NCBI RefSeq assembly: GCF_011839805.1
Contig: NZ_VWPY01000007.1
Location: 1-64,000, forward strand
Source: Kineococcus rubinsiae
Lineage (GTDB): Bacteria > Actinomycetota > Actinomycetes > Actinomycetales > Kineococcaceae
Direction of reading: 5' to 3'
Length of the DNA: 64,000 nucleotides
In this document: positions 43,574-52,963 of the stretch, piece by piece
Position numbering within the stretch: the first letter of the stretch is position 1
How the letters are laid out: the number at the start of each line of letters is the position of its first letter
The notes under the pieces: model-generated
What the model was told of the DNA's origin: nothing
Database searches by the model: none
Seen by the model: only the letters and a program-made list of their open reading frames with translations
Program-made: the position numbers and the translations under genes

Positions 43574-46500
43574 ATGGAACCGACGCAACAACCACGGGTC
43601 GTGCACCTCCGGCACCCCCGCCTGGCCGCGCCCGGGTCGCTGGCCGGCCTGACGCGCCGCGGTCAGCAGGCGCTCACCGGCGTCGTGGCCCTGGCCATCG
43701 GCGCCGGCCTGCTCGGCGGCCCCTTCGCGCCCGCGGCGTCCGCGAGCCCCGTCAGCACCCCCTTCGCGACCGCCGCCACCGGCAGCATCGCCAACATCAG
43801 CGTCGGCGCCCTCGGCGCCGAGACCCTCAAGGCCCAGGTCGGCGTCTCGGCCGGCACCAGCAGCAGCACCGCCGCCAACCGCTCCGACGCCTCCGTCGCG
43901 GTCCTCGGCCTCAACGCGCTGGGTCTCCCCGTCGGGGCCCTGCCGCTGGAGCAGCACGGCGACAACGCCGCGTCCACCTCCGCGGACGGGGCGGCCGTCA
44001 ACGCCGCCAACGTCCTGTCGCTCGGCACCCTGAAGCGCTCCGCCTGGGCCCGCTGGCCCGGGGACCAGGTCTGCGTGCCGCTGAGCAGCTCGACCCTCAC
44101 CCAGACCACCTCCGCCACCGCGGGCCTCAACGTCCCGCTCATCGGCCTCGGCGTCACCTCCGCCTCGGGCGGCCAGACCCTCGGCACGACGACCACCACG
44201 TCGCTGACCGCCGGTCCCGGCGCCACGCGCCGCGGGACCACCTCCACGGCGACCTCCAGCGCGGCGCGGATCACCCTGCCCAACGGCCTGCTCGGCGACA
44301 TCACCGTCGACCTGCCCGCGGCCACGCTGACCGCCGTCTCGACGGGCGCGGCCGGTGGGTCGACGGTCACCTACTCCCGCACCGCGGCCACCATCACGGT
44401 GCCGAAGACGGTCGGCAGCACGATCACCACGCTCAACCCCGGTGACGGTCCCAAGACGCTCGGGGGCTTCACCTTCGGCTTCAGCGCCCTCGACGCCGGC
44501 CCGGCCCCCGCCGCCGGCGGCACCGCCGCCGCGGCCTCCACGAAGGGCGTCCTGTCGATCAGCAGTCCCGGCCTCCTCGGCCTGGCCGCCTTCTCCGTCA
44601 ACCTCTTCCCGCTCTCGGTGTCCACCACCACGCCCGCCGGCGGTGTCGACTGCTCGCTGCCGGCGCCCGTCATCTCCACGCCCGTGGACCAGGCCCTCGT
44701 GCGCACCCGCGCCGTCGGCGTGACGGGCACCGGCATCCCCGGCGCGGTCGTCACCGTCACCTCCGGCGGCACCGCCGTCGCGACGGCGACCGTGAGCGCC
44801 GGCGGCACCTGGAGCGCCACCGCGACCCTGCCCGCCGACGGCACCCAGGTGCTCGTCTCGACGCAGACCATCGGTGGCCAGACCACGGCCCCCTCCAACC
44901 AGGTCACCGTCCGGGTGGACACCGCCGCCCCGGCGCGCCCGGTCATCACCACGGAGGTGCCGACCGGGCAACTGCGCGCCTCCGCCTTCCAGCTCTCGGG
45001 GAAGGCCGAGCCCGGCAGCCGGGTCCTCGTCAGCGACGGGGCGAACCCCGCGCACACGTGGGGTCCCGTCACCGCCGACGGCAACGGGGTCTGGACCGTC
45101 CAGCTCACGCTGCCCGAGGGGCCGAGCACGGTCACCGCGGTCGCGACCGACGCAGCGGGCAACGCCTCGCCGGCCTCGGCCCCGTGGTCGGCGACCGTCG
45201 ACACCGCCGCGCCCACCACACCCGTGGTCACCGCTCCCGCCAACGACTCCTCCACCAAGCAGCGCCGTCCCGTCGTCTCGGGCACGGGCGAAGCCGGCTC
45301 GAGCATCACCGTCACGACCGACCGGGGCACCTCGCTCGGCAGCACCACGGTCGGCGGCGACGGCAGCTGGAGCCTGACCCCCACGGCCGACCTGGCCGAG
45401 GGCGGCAACGTCCTGGTCGCCACCTCCCGCGACCAGGCGGGCAACTCCGCCGAGGCCGACGGCGTGCGCGTCGTCGTCGACACCACGGCCCCCGCCGTGC
45501 CCGTCATCCTCACCCCGCAGGACGGCTCCACCGCGGGCGCTGCGGCCACCGCGGTCTCCGGCACCGGCGAGCGCGGCACCACGGTGACCGTGACGCTGGA
45601 CGACGCGCCCTTCGGCACCGCCCGCGTCGACGACGCCGGCCACTGGACCGTGCCCGGCACGCTGCCGGTGGGGACGCACACCGTCACCGCGAAGCTCACC
45701 GACGCCCTCGACAACGCCTCGGCCGCCGTCCCCTCCACCTACACGGTCGAGGTCGACGCGGCGCTCCCGGCCGTGCCCGTCCTGGACGCCCAGCCCGTCA
45801 CCTGGCCCGTGGACACCAGCGTCATCAGCGGCACCGTCGCCACGTCCGCGCCCGGCGACAAGGTCGTCATCGACGTGTCCCCCGCCTCCGGCACCACGGG
45901 CAGCGGGGCCCGCCTCACCGTGGACGTGGTGAACGGCTCCTTCGCGGGGACCTTCAGCGTCGGCGACGGCTCGTGGATCGTCACGGCCGTCCACCTCAGC
46001 GGCGGCCTCACCTCCAGCACGTCCGCCCCGGTCCTGCTCATGGTCGACTCCCAGGCTCCCGAGCCGCCCGTCGTGACCTCCCCAGCCGGTGGCGCCGTGG
46101 TGCAGACCACCACCCCGCTCCTCGTGGGCACCGCCGAGCCCGGGGCCCGCGTGGACGTCACCCTCGGTGGTGACCTGGTCGGCAGCGGCTACGCCGACCC
46201 CACCGGCGCCTTCCAGGTGCTGCTCGACCCGATCACGCCCGACGGTCCCGTCGTCCTGGTGGTCAACGCCGTCGACAACTCCACGCACAACTCCCTGCCC
46301 ACGACCCTGTCGCTCACGATCGACGCCGCCGGCCCGGCGGCCGTCACCATCACGGCCCCCACCGCGGGCCAGATCGTCAACGGGCCCGTGGTGCCCCGCG
46401 GCGCCGGGGCGGACCCGGGCGCCCAGGTCACCGTCACCGACGAGACCGGCGCCGCCGTCGGGACCGTCCCGGCCGACGCGCAGGGCGAGTGGGAGCTCGC

Positions 46501-49500
46501 GTCCTACCTGCCCACCGACGGCACCCACACCCTCAACGCCACCCAGGTGGACCGCTTCGCCCGGTCGTCCCCGATCGCGTCGGTGACCTGGACGACCGAC
46601 ACCACCGCCCCGGCGGTTCTCGCGGTCTCCAGCCCGGACCCGCGGTTCACGCTCACCGTCAAGGACACCGTGCCCGTCGTCACCGGCGCCGGCGCCGAGC
46701 CGGGCGCCACCGTCGTCCTGCGCGACGGGGACGGCCGCCGGGTCGCGACCACCACCGCCGCCCAGGACGGCACCTTCTCGCTCCCCACGTCCTCCGCGGG
46801 CACCGCCGAGGGTCCGCTCGTGCGCAAGGTCGTGCAGCTCGACGCGGCCGGCAACGAGTCCCCGGCCGTGCAGCTCGACCTCGCGGTCGACCGGCACGCG
46901 GACGTCCCCGTCGTCCTGGCCCCGTCCCCGGGCCTGATCTCCAACGACGACACCCCGACGATCACCGGCACGGCCGAGCCCTTCGCCTCCGTCGACGTCA
47001 CGCTGGACGGCACCCCCCTCGACCGCGTCATCGCCGACGGGACCGGGACCTGGATCGCCCAGGTCACGGTCCGCGTCGCCGACCGTCAGCACACCGTGAG
47101 CGCCCAGCAGACCGACGTCGTCGGCAACGTCTCGCCGCGCTCGGCGGACGTCGCCTTCACGACCGACACGGTCGTCGCGCCGCCCGTCATCGACCCCATC
47201 GCGGACGTCACGGCCGACCCGCTGGTCCTCACCGGGACCGCGGAGCCCGGGGCGTCGGTCGTCGTGACCGCGACGCCGCTGATCGGCGCCGTCACCACCG
47301 CCCCGGCCGTCCAGGCCGACGGCGGCGGTCGCTGGACCGTGACCCTGCGCCTGGCCGCCGACCTGCACCGCTTCTCCGCGGTGCAGACCGACCTCGCCGG
47401 CAACGTCTCCGAACCCGGCGAGCGGGGTGGCGTCACCGTGCCCGTCCCCACCACCCCGGGCACCCCGTCCCCGTCCGGCTCGTCGAGCAGTTCCTCCAGC
47501 AGCTCGTCGACCAGCTCGTCCAGCAGCTCGTCGACCAGCTCGTCCAGCAGCTCGTCGACCAGCTCGTCCAGCACCTCGACCAGCCCGTCCTCGACCACCT
47601 CGTCCTCGACCACCTCGTCCCCCTCGAGCAGCAGCAGCTCTGCCAGCTCCTCGTCCAGCAGTTCGTCGGACCCGGTCCCCACGACCCTGCCGACCACCCT
47701 GCCGCCGATCCCCACCACCGTTCCGACCACCCTTCCCACGGGCTCGTCCAGCAGCTCCACCACCAGCAGCTCCTCCACCACCAGCAGCTCCCCGAGCACG
47801 AGCAGCAGTTCCTCCACCACCAGCAGCAGTTCCTCGAGCACCACGAGTTCCCCGAGCAGCACCAGCAGTTCCCCGACCACCAGCAGTTCCCCGAGCACCA
47901 CGAGTTCCCCGACCACCACCTCGACCCCGACCACCACGCCCACGGGATCGCCGACGACGACCAGCTCGCCGACGACCACCAGCTCTCCCAGCAGCTCCAG
48001 CTCCCCGACGGCCACGGGCTTCCGTCGCCCGACGATCGTCACGCCGGCCAACGGCGCGTCGAGCTCGAACGGGAACCTGATCATCGTGGGCTACGGCGAG
48101 CCGAACACCACGATCACGATCAGTGACGGCACCCAGGCCATCGGTGCCGCGGTGACGGACTCCGAGGGCCGCTACTACCTCGCGCCCACCACCGCGCTCA
48201 AGCCCGGGGGGCACCGCCTCGTCGCGCGGCAGTTCGGTGCCGACGGGATGACCGCGCTGTCCACCGTGACCCAGGTGACGATCACCGCGACCGCCGGCAT
48301 CGTGCCGACGATCATGGGCCCGATCGACCGCACGGTCACGCCGACCGCCCGTCCGCGCTTCGGCGGGACGGCGGCCACCGGGTCGATCATCACCCTGCGC
48401 ACCGTCGACGGGGAGTTCCTCGGGACCGCCGTCACGGGTTCCTCGCCCAGCGACCCGACCACGGGGCTCTGGTACATCACGCCGAACATCGACCTGCCGG
48501 CGGGCGACTACACGAGCGTCATCGCGACCCAGCAGGTCGGGTCCGTCCTGACCACGTCGAACATCTCCAGCGTCCTGTACGACCCGAACGCGCCGGTCCC
48601 CGTGGAGATCAGCACCCCGGTCGACCTCTACCAGACGGACCAGGAGACCGAGACGGTCACCGGCAAGGGCCAGCCCGGCGGTTTCGTGTCGCTGCGCACC
48701 AACAGCGCCGAGGACGACCTGCACAGCAACATCCCGGTCGACTCGACCGGCACCTGGACGGCCACGGGCGTGAACTTCGACCAGGGCACGCACTGGGTCG
48801 TCGCGCTCCAGACCGTCGCCTTCTCGGGCGGCACCGCGGCGGCCACGATGGCCCGCACGCCGTCGACGGTGAAGCTCCAGAGCAGCCGGTACGCGCTGCT
48901 CGACGCGTCCCCGACCATCTACCAGTCCACGTCGCAGATGGTCCGCGTCGTGCGCCTGGCGGACGCGGACACCATCGCGAAGCCCGTCATCACCAGCCCC
49001 GCCGAGGGGTCGGTCTTGAAGGACGGTCGTCCCACGGTGGCCGGCACGGGTGAACCCGGTGCCCAGGTCGTCGTCAAGGACAGCAGCGGCCGGTTCATCG
49101 GTGCGGCCACGGTCGACGTCAGCGGCCGGTGGAGCTTCGTGCCCGAGGCCGCGCTGCCGGCGGGCACGGTGGCCCTCACCGCCTTCCAGTACGCCGACGG
49201 CGGCCCCAGCACCTTCAGCACCGTCCGCACGGTCGTCGCCCCGGCCTCGGCCTCGGCCGCGGACCCGACCCCCGCACCGAGCCCGTCGGCCTCCGCACCG
49301 ACGGTGACGCCCGCCCCCACCACGCCGGTGACGCCCACGCCGGCGCCGCCCGGCAGCCCGACCACCCCGGTCGCCGGGGCGGCGGGGTCCGACGGGACCA
49401 ACGGCTCGAACGGCACCAACGGCACGGGGTCGGGCCTCGGCCAGGCCGGCCAGACCGGCAGCGCCACGGCGCGCACCGGCACCGCCACGGCGCGCACCGG

Positions 49501-50083
49501 CGGCACCGGGGTCACCACCGGCACAGCGGCGGCGTCCCGCTCCACCGCCCGCACGGGTGTCGCGTCCACCGTGGCCGCGACCACCGGCAGGCTCGCCCAC
49601 ACCGGCGCCGGCCTCGCGCCGCTCGGGATCGGCCTGGCCCTGCTCCTGGCGGGTGCCGCGGCCATCGTCCTGGCCCGTCGGGGCAGCTCGTCCGGCCCCC
49701 GGGTCGCGACGTCCAGCTCGGCTCCCGGGCCGCGCTGGTCCGGCCCGGACGCGCTCGGTGGCCTGGACCTGCTCCAGAGCCCCGCGCGCCCCGCGGCGCC
49801 GCGCTCGTCCGGCAGCACCACCCGGGCCCGCACCCGGGACCACCTGCCCTCGACCGGGCGCCGCGCCGGCGCCCGGGCCGGGGCCCCGGCCACCCGCACC
49901 GCGCGGTCCGGTGGTGCCCGCCCAGCCTCGGCCCGCCAAGGTTCAGCCCGCCAAGGCTCAGCCCGCCCGGGCTCAGCCCGCCGGGGCGCCGGGGGAGCGG
50001 TGGGGGCACCACCGGGACGGTCCGCCCAGCCGGGACGGTCGGCTCAGTCGGCCAGACCGGTGAGCAGCGGGTCGATGCGGTAG
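43574..50083 (+). CDS. Giant Ig-like-repeat surface protein, LAxTG-anchored
   Basis: The 2169-residue protein starts at ATG 43574 behind GAGGGGG. It has a long Sec-type signal (cleavage near residue 58, PAASASP), an N-terminal Ser/Thr/Ala-rich domain (about 60-360) and some ten Ig-like repeats of about 92 residues (365-1296), each with a GTAEPGARVDVT-like motif, a W/F-containing strand and a VDTTAPA spacer. A Ser/Thr/Pro linker follows (1296-1481), then four more Ig-like repeats (1483-1891), a Pro- then Gly/Asn/Thr-rich stalk, LAHTG (2007-2011), one membrane helix and Arg-Arg. LAxTG is the class E sortase motif of high-GC actinobacteria. A basic tail of about 130 residues continues past the helix, longer than a normal sorting signal. 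Likely adhesion or matrix protein; the ligand is unknown. Confidence 0.85.
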   Translation: MEPTQQPRVVHLRHPRLAAPGSLAGLTRRGQQALTGVVALAIGAGLLGGPFAPAASASPVSTPFATAATGSIANISVGALGAETLKAQVGVSAGTSSSTAANRSDASVAVLGLNALGLPVGALPLEQHGDNAASTSADGAAVNAANVLSLGTLKRSAWARWPGDQVCVPLSSSTLTQTTSATAGLNVPLIGLGVTSASGGQTLGTTTTTSLTAGPGATRRGTTSTATSSAARITLPNGLLGDITVDLPAATLTAVSTGAAGGSTVTYSRTAATITVPKTVGSTITTLNPGDGPKTLGGFTFGFSALDAGPAPAAGGTAAAASTKGVLSISSPGLLGLAAFSVNLFPLSVSTTTPAGGVDCSLPAPVISTPVDQALVRTRAVGVTGTGIPGAVVTVTSGGTAVATATVSAGGTWSATATLPADGTQVLVSTQTIGGQTTAPSNQVTVRVDTAAPARPVITTEVPTGQLRASAFQLSGKAEPGSRVLVSDGANPAHTWGPVTADGNGVWTVQLTLPEGPSTVTAVATDAAGNASPASAPWSATVDTAAPTTPVVTAPANDSSTKQRRPVVSGTGEAGSSITVTTDRGTSLGSTTVGGDGSWSLTPTADLAEGGNVLVATSRDQAGNSAEADGVRVVVDTTAPAVPVILTPQDGSTAGAAATAVSGTGERGTTVTVTLDDAPFGTARVDDAGHWTVPGTLPVGTHTVTAKLTDALDNASAAVPSTYTVEVDAALPAVPVLDAQPVTWPVDTSVISGTVATSAPGDKVVIDVSPASGTTGSGARLTVDVVNGSFAGTFSVGDGSWIVTAVHLSGGLTSSTSAPVLLMVDSQAPEPPVVTSPAGGAVVQTTTPLLVGTAEPGARVDVTLGGDLVGSGYADPTGAFQVLLDPITPDGPVVLVVNAVDNSTHNSLPTTLSLTIDAAGPAAVTITAPTAGQIVNGPVVPRGAGADPGAQVTVTDETGAAVGTVPADAQGEWELASYLPTDGTHTLNATQVDRFARSSPIASVTWTTDTTAPAVLAVSSPDPRFTLTVKDTVPVVTGAGAEPGATVVLRDGDGRRVATTTAAQDGTFSLPTSSAGTAEGPLVRKVVQLDAAGNESPAVQLDLAVDRHADVPVVLAPSPGLISNDDTPTITGTAEPFASVDVTLDGTPLDRVIADGTGTWIAQVTVRVADRQHTVSAQQTDVVGNVSPRSADVAFTTDTVVAPPVIDPIADVTADPLVLTGTAEPGASVVVTATPLIGAVTTAPAVQADGGGRWTVTLRLAADLHRFSAVQTDLAGNVSEPGERGGVTVPVPTTPGTPSPSGSSSSSSSSSSTSSSSSSSTSSSSSSSTSSSSTSTSPSSTTSSSTTSSPSSSSSSASSSSSSSSDPVPTTLPTTLPPIPTTVPTTLPTGSSSSSTTSSSSTTSSSPSTSSSSSTTSSSSSSTTSSPSSTSSSPTTSSSPSTTSSPTTTSTPTTTPTGSPTTTSSPTTTSSPSSSSSPTATGFRRPTIVTPANGASSSNGNLIIVGYGEPNTTITISDGTQAIGAAVTDSEGRYYLAPTTALKPGGHRLVARQFGADGMTALSTVTQVTITATAGIVPTIMGPIDRTVTPTARPRFGGTAATGSIITLRTVDGEFLGTAVTGSSPSDPTTGLWYITPNIDLPAGDYTSVIATQQVGSVLTTSNISSVLYDPNAPVPVEISTPVDLYQTDQETETVTGKGQPGGFVSLRTNSAEDDLHSNIPVDSTGTWTATGVNFDQGTHWVVALQTVAFSGGTAAATMARTPSTVKLQSSRYALLDASPTIYQSTSQMVRVVRLADADTIAKPVITSPAEGSVLKDGRPTVAGTGEPGAQVVVKDSSGRFIGAATVDVSGRWSFVPEAALPAGTVALTAFQYADGGPSTFSTVRTVVAPASASAADPTPAPSPSASAPTVTPAPTTPVTPTPAPPGSPTTPVAGAAGSDGTNGSNGTNGTGSGLGQAGQTGSATARTGTATARTGGTGVTTGTAAASRSTARTGVASTVAATTGRLAHTGAGLAPLGIGLALLLAGAAAIVLARRGSSSGPRVATSSSAPGPRWSGPDALGGLDLLQSPARPAAPRSSGSTTRARTRDHLPSTGRRAGARAGAPATRTARSGGARPASARQGSARQGSARPGSARRGAGGAVGAPPGRSAQPGRSAQSARPVSSGSMR
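47501..47572. repeat. 24-bp x3 perfect tandem repeat in the Ser linker
   Basis: Three identical copies of a 24-base unit (47501-47524, 47525-47548, 47549-47572), starting AGCTCGTCGACC, encode eight Ser/Thr residues each. Slippage would change linker length in steps of eight residues without breaking the frame. Confidence 0.85.
49926..49985. repeat. 15-bp x4 tandem repeat in the C-terminal tail
   Basis: Four near-identical 15-base units (type CTCAGCCCGCCAAGG) encode the pentapeptide series SARQG, SARQG, SARPG, SARRG in the basic tail after the membrane helix. Confidence 0.75.
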
Positions 50084-50520
50084 GGCACCAGCTCCCGCAT
50101 CGCCAGGGAGGTCCGGGTGCGCACGACGCCGGGGATGGCCAGCAGCGACTGACCGACGCGGTAGAGGTCGTCGGCGTCACGGGCGACGACGCGGCACATG
50201 AGGTCGCCGTCACCCGTGATGCCGTGGACCTCGAGCACCTCCGGCGTCGCGCGCAGCTGCAGGAGCGTGTCGTCCTGCTGACCCTGGTGGATCTCGATCA
50301 TGACGAAGGCGGACACGGAGAAGCCCAGGGCCGCCGGCGCGAGCCGGCGGGAGAAGCGGTGCAGGACACCGTCGGACTCCAGGCGCTCCAGGTGCGTCTG
50401 GACGGTGCCCCGGGCCAGGTTCAGCAGCCGGGACAGTCCGAGCACCGTGGCGCGCGGATCCTCGTCGAGAGCGAGGAGGATCCGGGCATCGATGGGATCG
50501 AGACGGCGCACGGCGGACAT
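50044..50520 (-). CDS. Lrp/AsnC family transcriptional regulator
   Basis: The 158-residue protein has the N-terminal winged helix of AsnC/Lrp proteins (LDPIDARILLALDEDPRATVLGLSRLLNL) and the C-terminal effector/dimer RAM domain (VSAFVMIEIHQG, GDGDLMCRVVARDADDL). It should sense an amino acid or related metabolite and bind DNA as an octamer. Its target is not clear; a role in the flanking methylamine region is possible. AGGACAGG lies before the ATG. Its last 40 bases overlap the end of the convergent surface-protein gene. Confidence 0.9.
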   Translation of the reverse strand: MSAVRRLDPIDARILLALDEDPRATVLGLSRLLNLARGTVQTHLERLESDGVLHRFSRRLAPAALGFSVSAFVMIEIHQGQQDDTLLQLRATPEVLEVHGITGDGDLMCRVVARDADDLYRVGQSLLAIPGVVRTRTSLAMRELVPYRIDPLLTGLAD

Positions 50521-50626
50521 CCTGTCCTATGCGGCGGGTGTCGCGGCGCGCAATGTGCCCAACCGACCTCGCCGGGTGTGGGCAGGGCGCTCGCCGGCCC
50601 GGCGCGGCGTCCTGCGGGCGGGAGGG

Positions 50627-51325
50627 TCAGAGGACGGCGCGGACCTCGCGCTCGAAGCGGGTGACGTGCTCGTGCGCCAGGCGGGCGGCGTCGTCGGCGC
50701 GGCCGTCGACGATGGCCCGCAGCAGCTCGACGTGCTCGCCGACGTGCCCGCCGAAGCGCGGGAGGCGGTCCAGCACGAGGCACCAGATGCGGGTCGCCAG
50801 GTTGTCGTGGCGCACGAGGACGTCCTCGAGGAAGGGGTTGCCGCACGCGCGGTAGACACCGCGGTGCACCGCCACGTCGTGGCGCATGAGGGTGCGCGCG
50901 TCCAGCGTCGCCGGGTCGAGGGCCTCGATGGTCGCGGCCAGGCGCCGCAGCTCCTCGCGGGCCGCGGGGCCGGCGCGGCGGGCGGCGCCCTCGGCGGCCA
51001 GCGGCTCCAGCGTCCTGCGGATCTCCGAGAGGTGGGCGAGGTCGGTGATGTCGACGGCCGTGGCGAACGTGCCGCGGCGCGGGTAGGCGACGACGAGCCG
51101 GTCGGCCTCCAGCCGCTTCAGCGCCTCGCGCACGGGGGTGCGCCCGACGCCGAGCTCGCGCGCCAGCGCCTCGTCGTTCAGGGGGTCACCGGGGCGGATG
51201 TCGAGGACGAGGAGGGCGTCGCGCAGGGCCTCGTAGGCGCGGTCGGCCATCGTGGCGGGGCCCCGCTCGGCCGTCGTGCCCTCGGCCGTGCCGTCGTCCC
51301 CGAGCGTCTCGAGCGCTGCGCTCAC
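50627..51325 (-). CDS. GntR family regulator, FadR/FCD subgroup
   Basis: The 232-residue protein has the GntR winged helix (MADRAYEALRDALLVLDIRPGDPLNDEALARELGVGRTPVREALKRLEADRLV in pieces, residues about 26-80) and an FCD ligand domain with the metal-binding pattern starting HDVAVHRGVYRACGNPFLED. It is divergent from soxB, and a symmetric site lies over the soxB start point, so it probably represses the sarcosine oxidase operon until a substrate (perhaps sarcosine or a product) binds. Confidence 0.9.
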   Translation of the reverse strand: MSAALETLGDDGTAEGTTAERGPATMADRAYEALRDALLVLDIRPGDPLNDEALARELGVGRTPVREALKRLEADRLVVAYPRRGTFATAVDITDLAHLSEIRRTLEPLAAEGAARRAGPAAREELRRLAATIEALDPATLDARTLMRHDVAVHRGVYRACGNPFLEDVLVRHDNLATRIWCLVLDRLPRFGGHVGEHVELLRAIVDGRADDAARLAHEHVTRFEREVRAVL

Positions 51326-51334
51326 TGCTCCTCC

Positions 51335-51383
51335 TTGACCCTGGTTCGTCCCCGACCATACAGTCGCGAACTGACATATCAGT
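51335..51383 (+). promoter_or_regulatory. sox operon promoter and symmetric operator
   Basis: TTGACC (51335-51340), 18 bases, then TACAGT (51359-51364) form a promoter starting near 51371. ACTGA-CATA-TCAGT (51370-51383) is a perfect inverted repeat across that start, followed by another CAGT half-site, the likely site for the adjacent GntR regulator. Confidence 0.6.
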
Positions 51384-51407
51384 CAGTTGAGCAGGTCGGA
51401 GGACTCG

Positions 51408-52637
51408 GTGAGCACAGCACCCGCGACGGGCGTGCCGGAGCACCCGGCCCTCCTCTGGCGCAACCCCGACCCCAAGCCGTCCTACGACGTCGTCATCGTC
51501 GGCGGCGGCGGCCACGGGCTGGCCACCGCGCACTACCTGGCGAAGAACCACGGCATCACGAACGTCGCCGTCCTGGAGAAGGGGTGGCTCGCCGGCGGGA
51601 ACATGGCGCGCAACACCACCCTCATCCGCTCGAACTACCTGTGGGACGAGAGCGCCGCGATCTACGAGCACTCCCTGAAGCTCTGGGAGACGCTCGAGGA
51701 GGACCTCGACTACCCGATCCTCTTCAGCCAGCGCGGCGTGCTGAACCTCGCCCACACGCTGCAGGACGTGCGCGACTCCGTGCGCCGCGTCGGCGCGAAC
51801 GTGCTGAACGGCGTGGACGCCGAGTGGGTCGACACAGCCGGCGTCGCGGAGCTCTGCCCGATCGTCAACACGTCCCCGGACATCCGCTACCCCGTCCTCG
51901 GCGCGACCTACCAGCCGCGCGCCGGCATCGCCAAGCACGACTACGTCGCGTGGGGCCTGGCCCGACGCGCGGACGAGGCCGGCATCGACCTGATCCAGGA
52001 CTGCGAGGTCCTGGGGTTCACCACCGACGGCGACCGCGTCACGGGCGTGCGGACCTCGCGCGGGGACATCGCGTGCGGAACCCTCGCCCTCTGCGCCGCG
52101 GGCCGCACCTCGACCCTCACCGACGAGCTGGGGTTCCGTGTCCCGCTGCAGAGCCACCCCCTGCAGGCGCTCGTGTCGGAACTGCTGGAACCCGTGCACC
52201 CCACCGTCGTCATGTCGAACGCCGTGCACGTCTACGTCTCGCAGGCGCACAAGGGCGAGCTCGTGATGGGTGCCGGCGTGGACAGCTACAACGGCTACGG
52301 CCAGCGCGGCTCGTTCCACATCGTCGAGCGGCAGATGGCCGCGGCCGTGGAGCTGTTCCCGGTGTTCGCCCGGGCCCACGTGCTGCGGACCTGGGGCGGT
52401 GTCGTCGACGTCACGCCCGACGCGTCCCCGATCGTCGGGCGCACGCCGTACGAGAACGTCTACCTCAACTGCGGCTGGGGGACAGGCGGTTTCAAGGCCA
52501 CCCCCGGGGTGGGCTGGTGCCTCGCCCACACCATCGCGACCGGGGAACCCCACCCCTACAACGCCCCGTTCACCCTCGACCGCTTCGTCACGGGGCGGCT
52601 CGTCGACGAGCACGGCGCCGCCGCCGTGGCGCACTGA
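51408..52637 (+). CDS. soxB: Sarcosine oxidase beta subunit
   Basis: The beta subunit of heterotetrameric sarcosine oxidase holds FAD and covalent FMN and oxidises sarcosine to glycine, passing formaldehyde to tetrahydrofolate. The 409 residues include the FAD motif [20 protein letters not shown] near residue 33, [19 protein letters not shown], the flavin-histidine context AKHDYVAWG (His177, equivalent to the FMN-linked histidine of SoxB), and [13 protein letters not shown] near the end. GGAGGA before GTG 51408 decides the start over an upstream TTG. It is first in the five-gene unit soxB, soxD, soxA, soxG and a dimethylglycine-dehydrogenase-like gene. Confidence 0.94.
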   Translation: MSTAPATGVPEHPALLWRNPDPKPSYDVVIVGGGGHGLATAHYLAKNHGITNVAVLEKGWLAGGNMARNTTLIRSNYLWDESAAIYEHSLKLWETLEEDLDYPILFSQRGVLNLAHTLQDVRDSVRRVGANVLNGVDAEWVDTAGVAELCPIVNTSPDIRYPVLGATYQPRAGIAKHDYVAWGLARRADEAGIDLIQDCEVLGFTTDGDRVTGVRTSRGDIACGTLALCAAGRTSTLTDELGFRVPLQSHPLQALVSELLEPVHPTVVMSNAVHVYVSQAHKGELVMGAGVDSYNGYGQRGSFHIVERQMAAAVELFPVFARAHVLRTWGGVVDVTPDASPIVGRTPYENVYLNCGWGTGGFKATPGVGWCLAHTIATGEPHPYNAPFTLDRFVTGRLVDEHGAAAVAH

Positions 52638-52657
52638 GAACCCGAGGAGACGACGCC

Positions 52658-52963
52658 GTGCAGCTCATCGAGTGCCCCTGGTGCGGTCCCCGCGAGGAGG
52701 CCGAGTTCTCCTACGGCGGCCAGGCCCACGTGCCCTACCCGGCCGACCCGTCCGCCCTCAGCGACGAGGAGTGGGCCCACTACGTGTTCTTCCGCGACAA
52801 CACCGCGGGGGTGTGGGCGGAGCGCTGGATGCATGCGACCGCGTGCCGCCGCTGGTTCAACGCGGTGCGCGACACCCGCACCCACGCGTTCCTCGCGACC
52901 TACCGCCCGGGCGACCCCTCTCCCGACCTGACCGCCGCCGGGACGGGGGCCGGTCGTGGCTGA
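52658..52963 (+). CDS. soxD: Sarcosine oxidase delta subunit
   Basis: The 101-residue delta subunit is a small zinc protein. Its ligand pattern is complete: CPWCG near residue 6 (Cys-x-x-Cys) and MHATACRRWF near residue 60 (His-x-x-x-Cys). It interacts with the alpha subunit of the complex. Its coding region overlaps soxA by 8 bases and follows soxB by 20, with GAGGAGA upstream. The Ala/Gly-rich end is not conserved in length. Confidence 0.92.
   Translation: MQLIECPWCGPREEAEFSYGGQAHVPYPADPSALSDEEWAHYVFFRDNTAGVWAERWMHATACRRWFNAVRDTRTHAFLATYRPGDPSPDLTAAGTGAGRG

Noticed and set aside
47501-47572. Regular repeats that might suggest CRISPR
   Set aside because: The units are in tandem without spacers, inside a coding frame, and encode Ser/Thr.
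43502-49939. A 2145-codon open frame on the strand opposite the surface-protein gene
   Set aside because: It mirrors the Ser/Thr/Ala/Gly codons of the plus-strand gene at high GC, is Arg/Gly-rich with no domain, signal or ribosome site, and the plus frame has a signal, repeats and an anchor.
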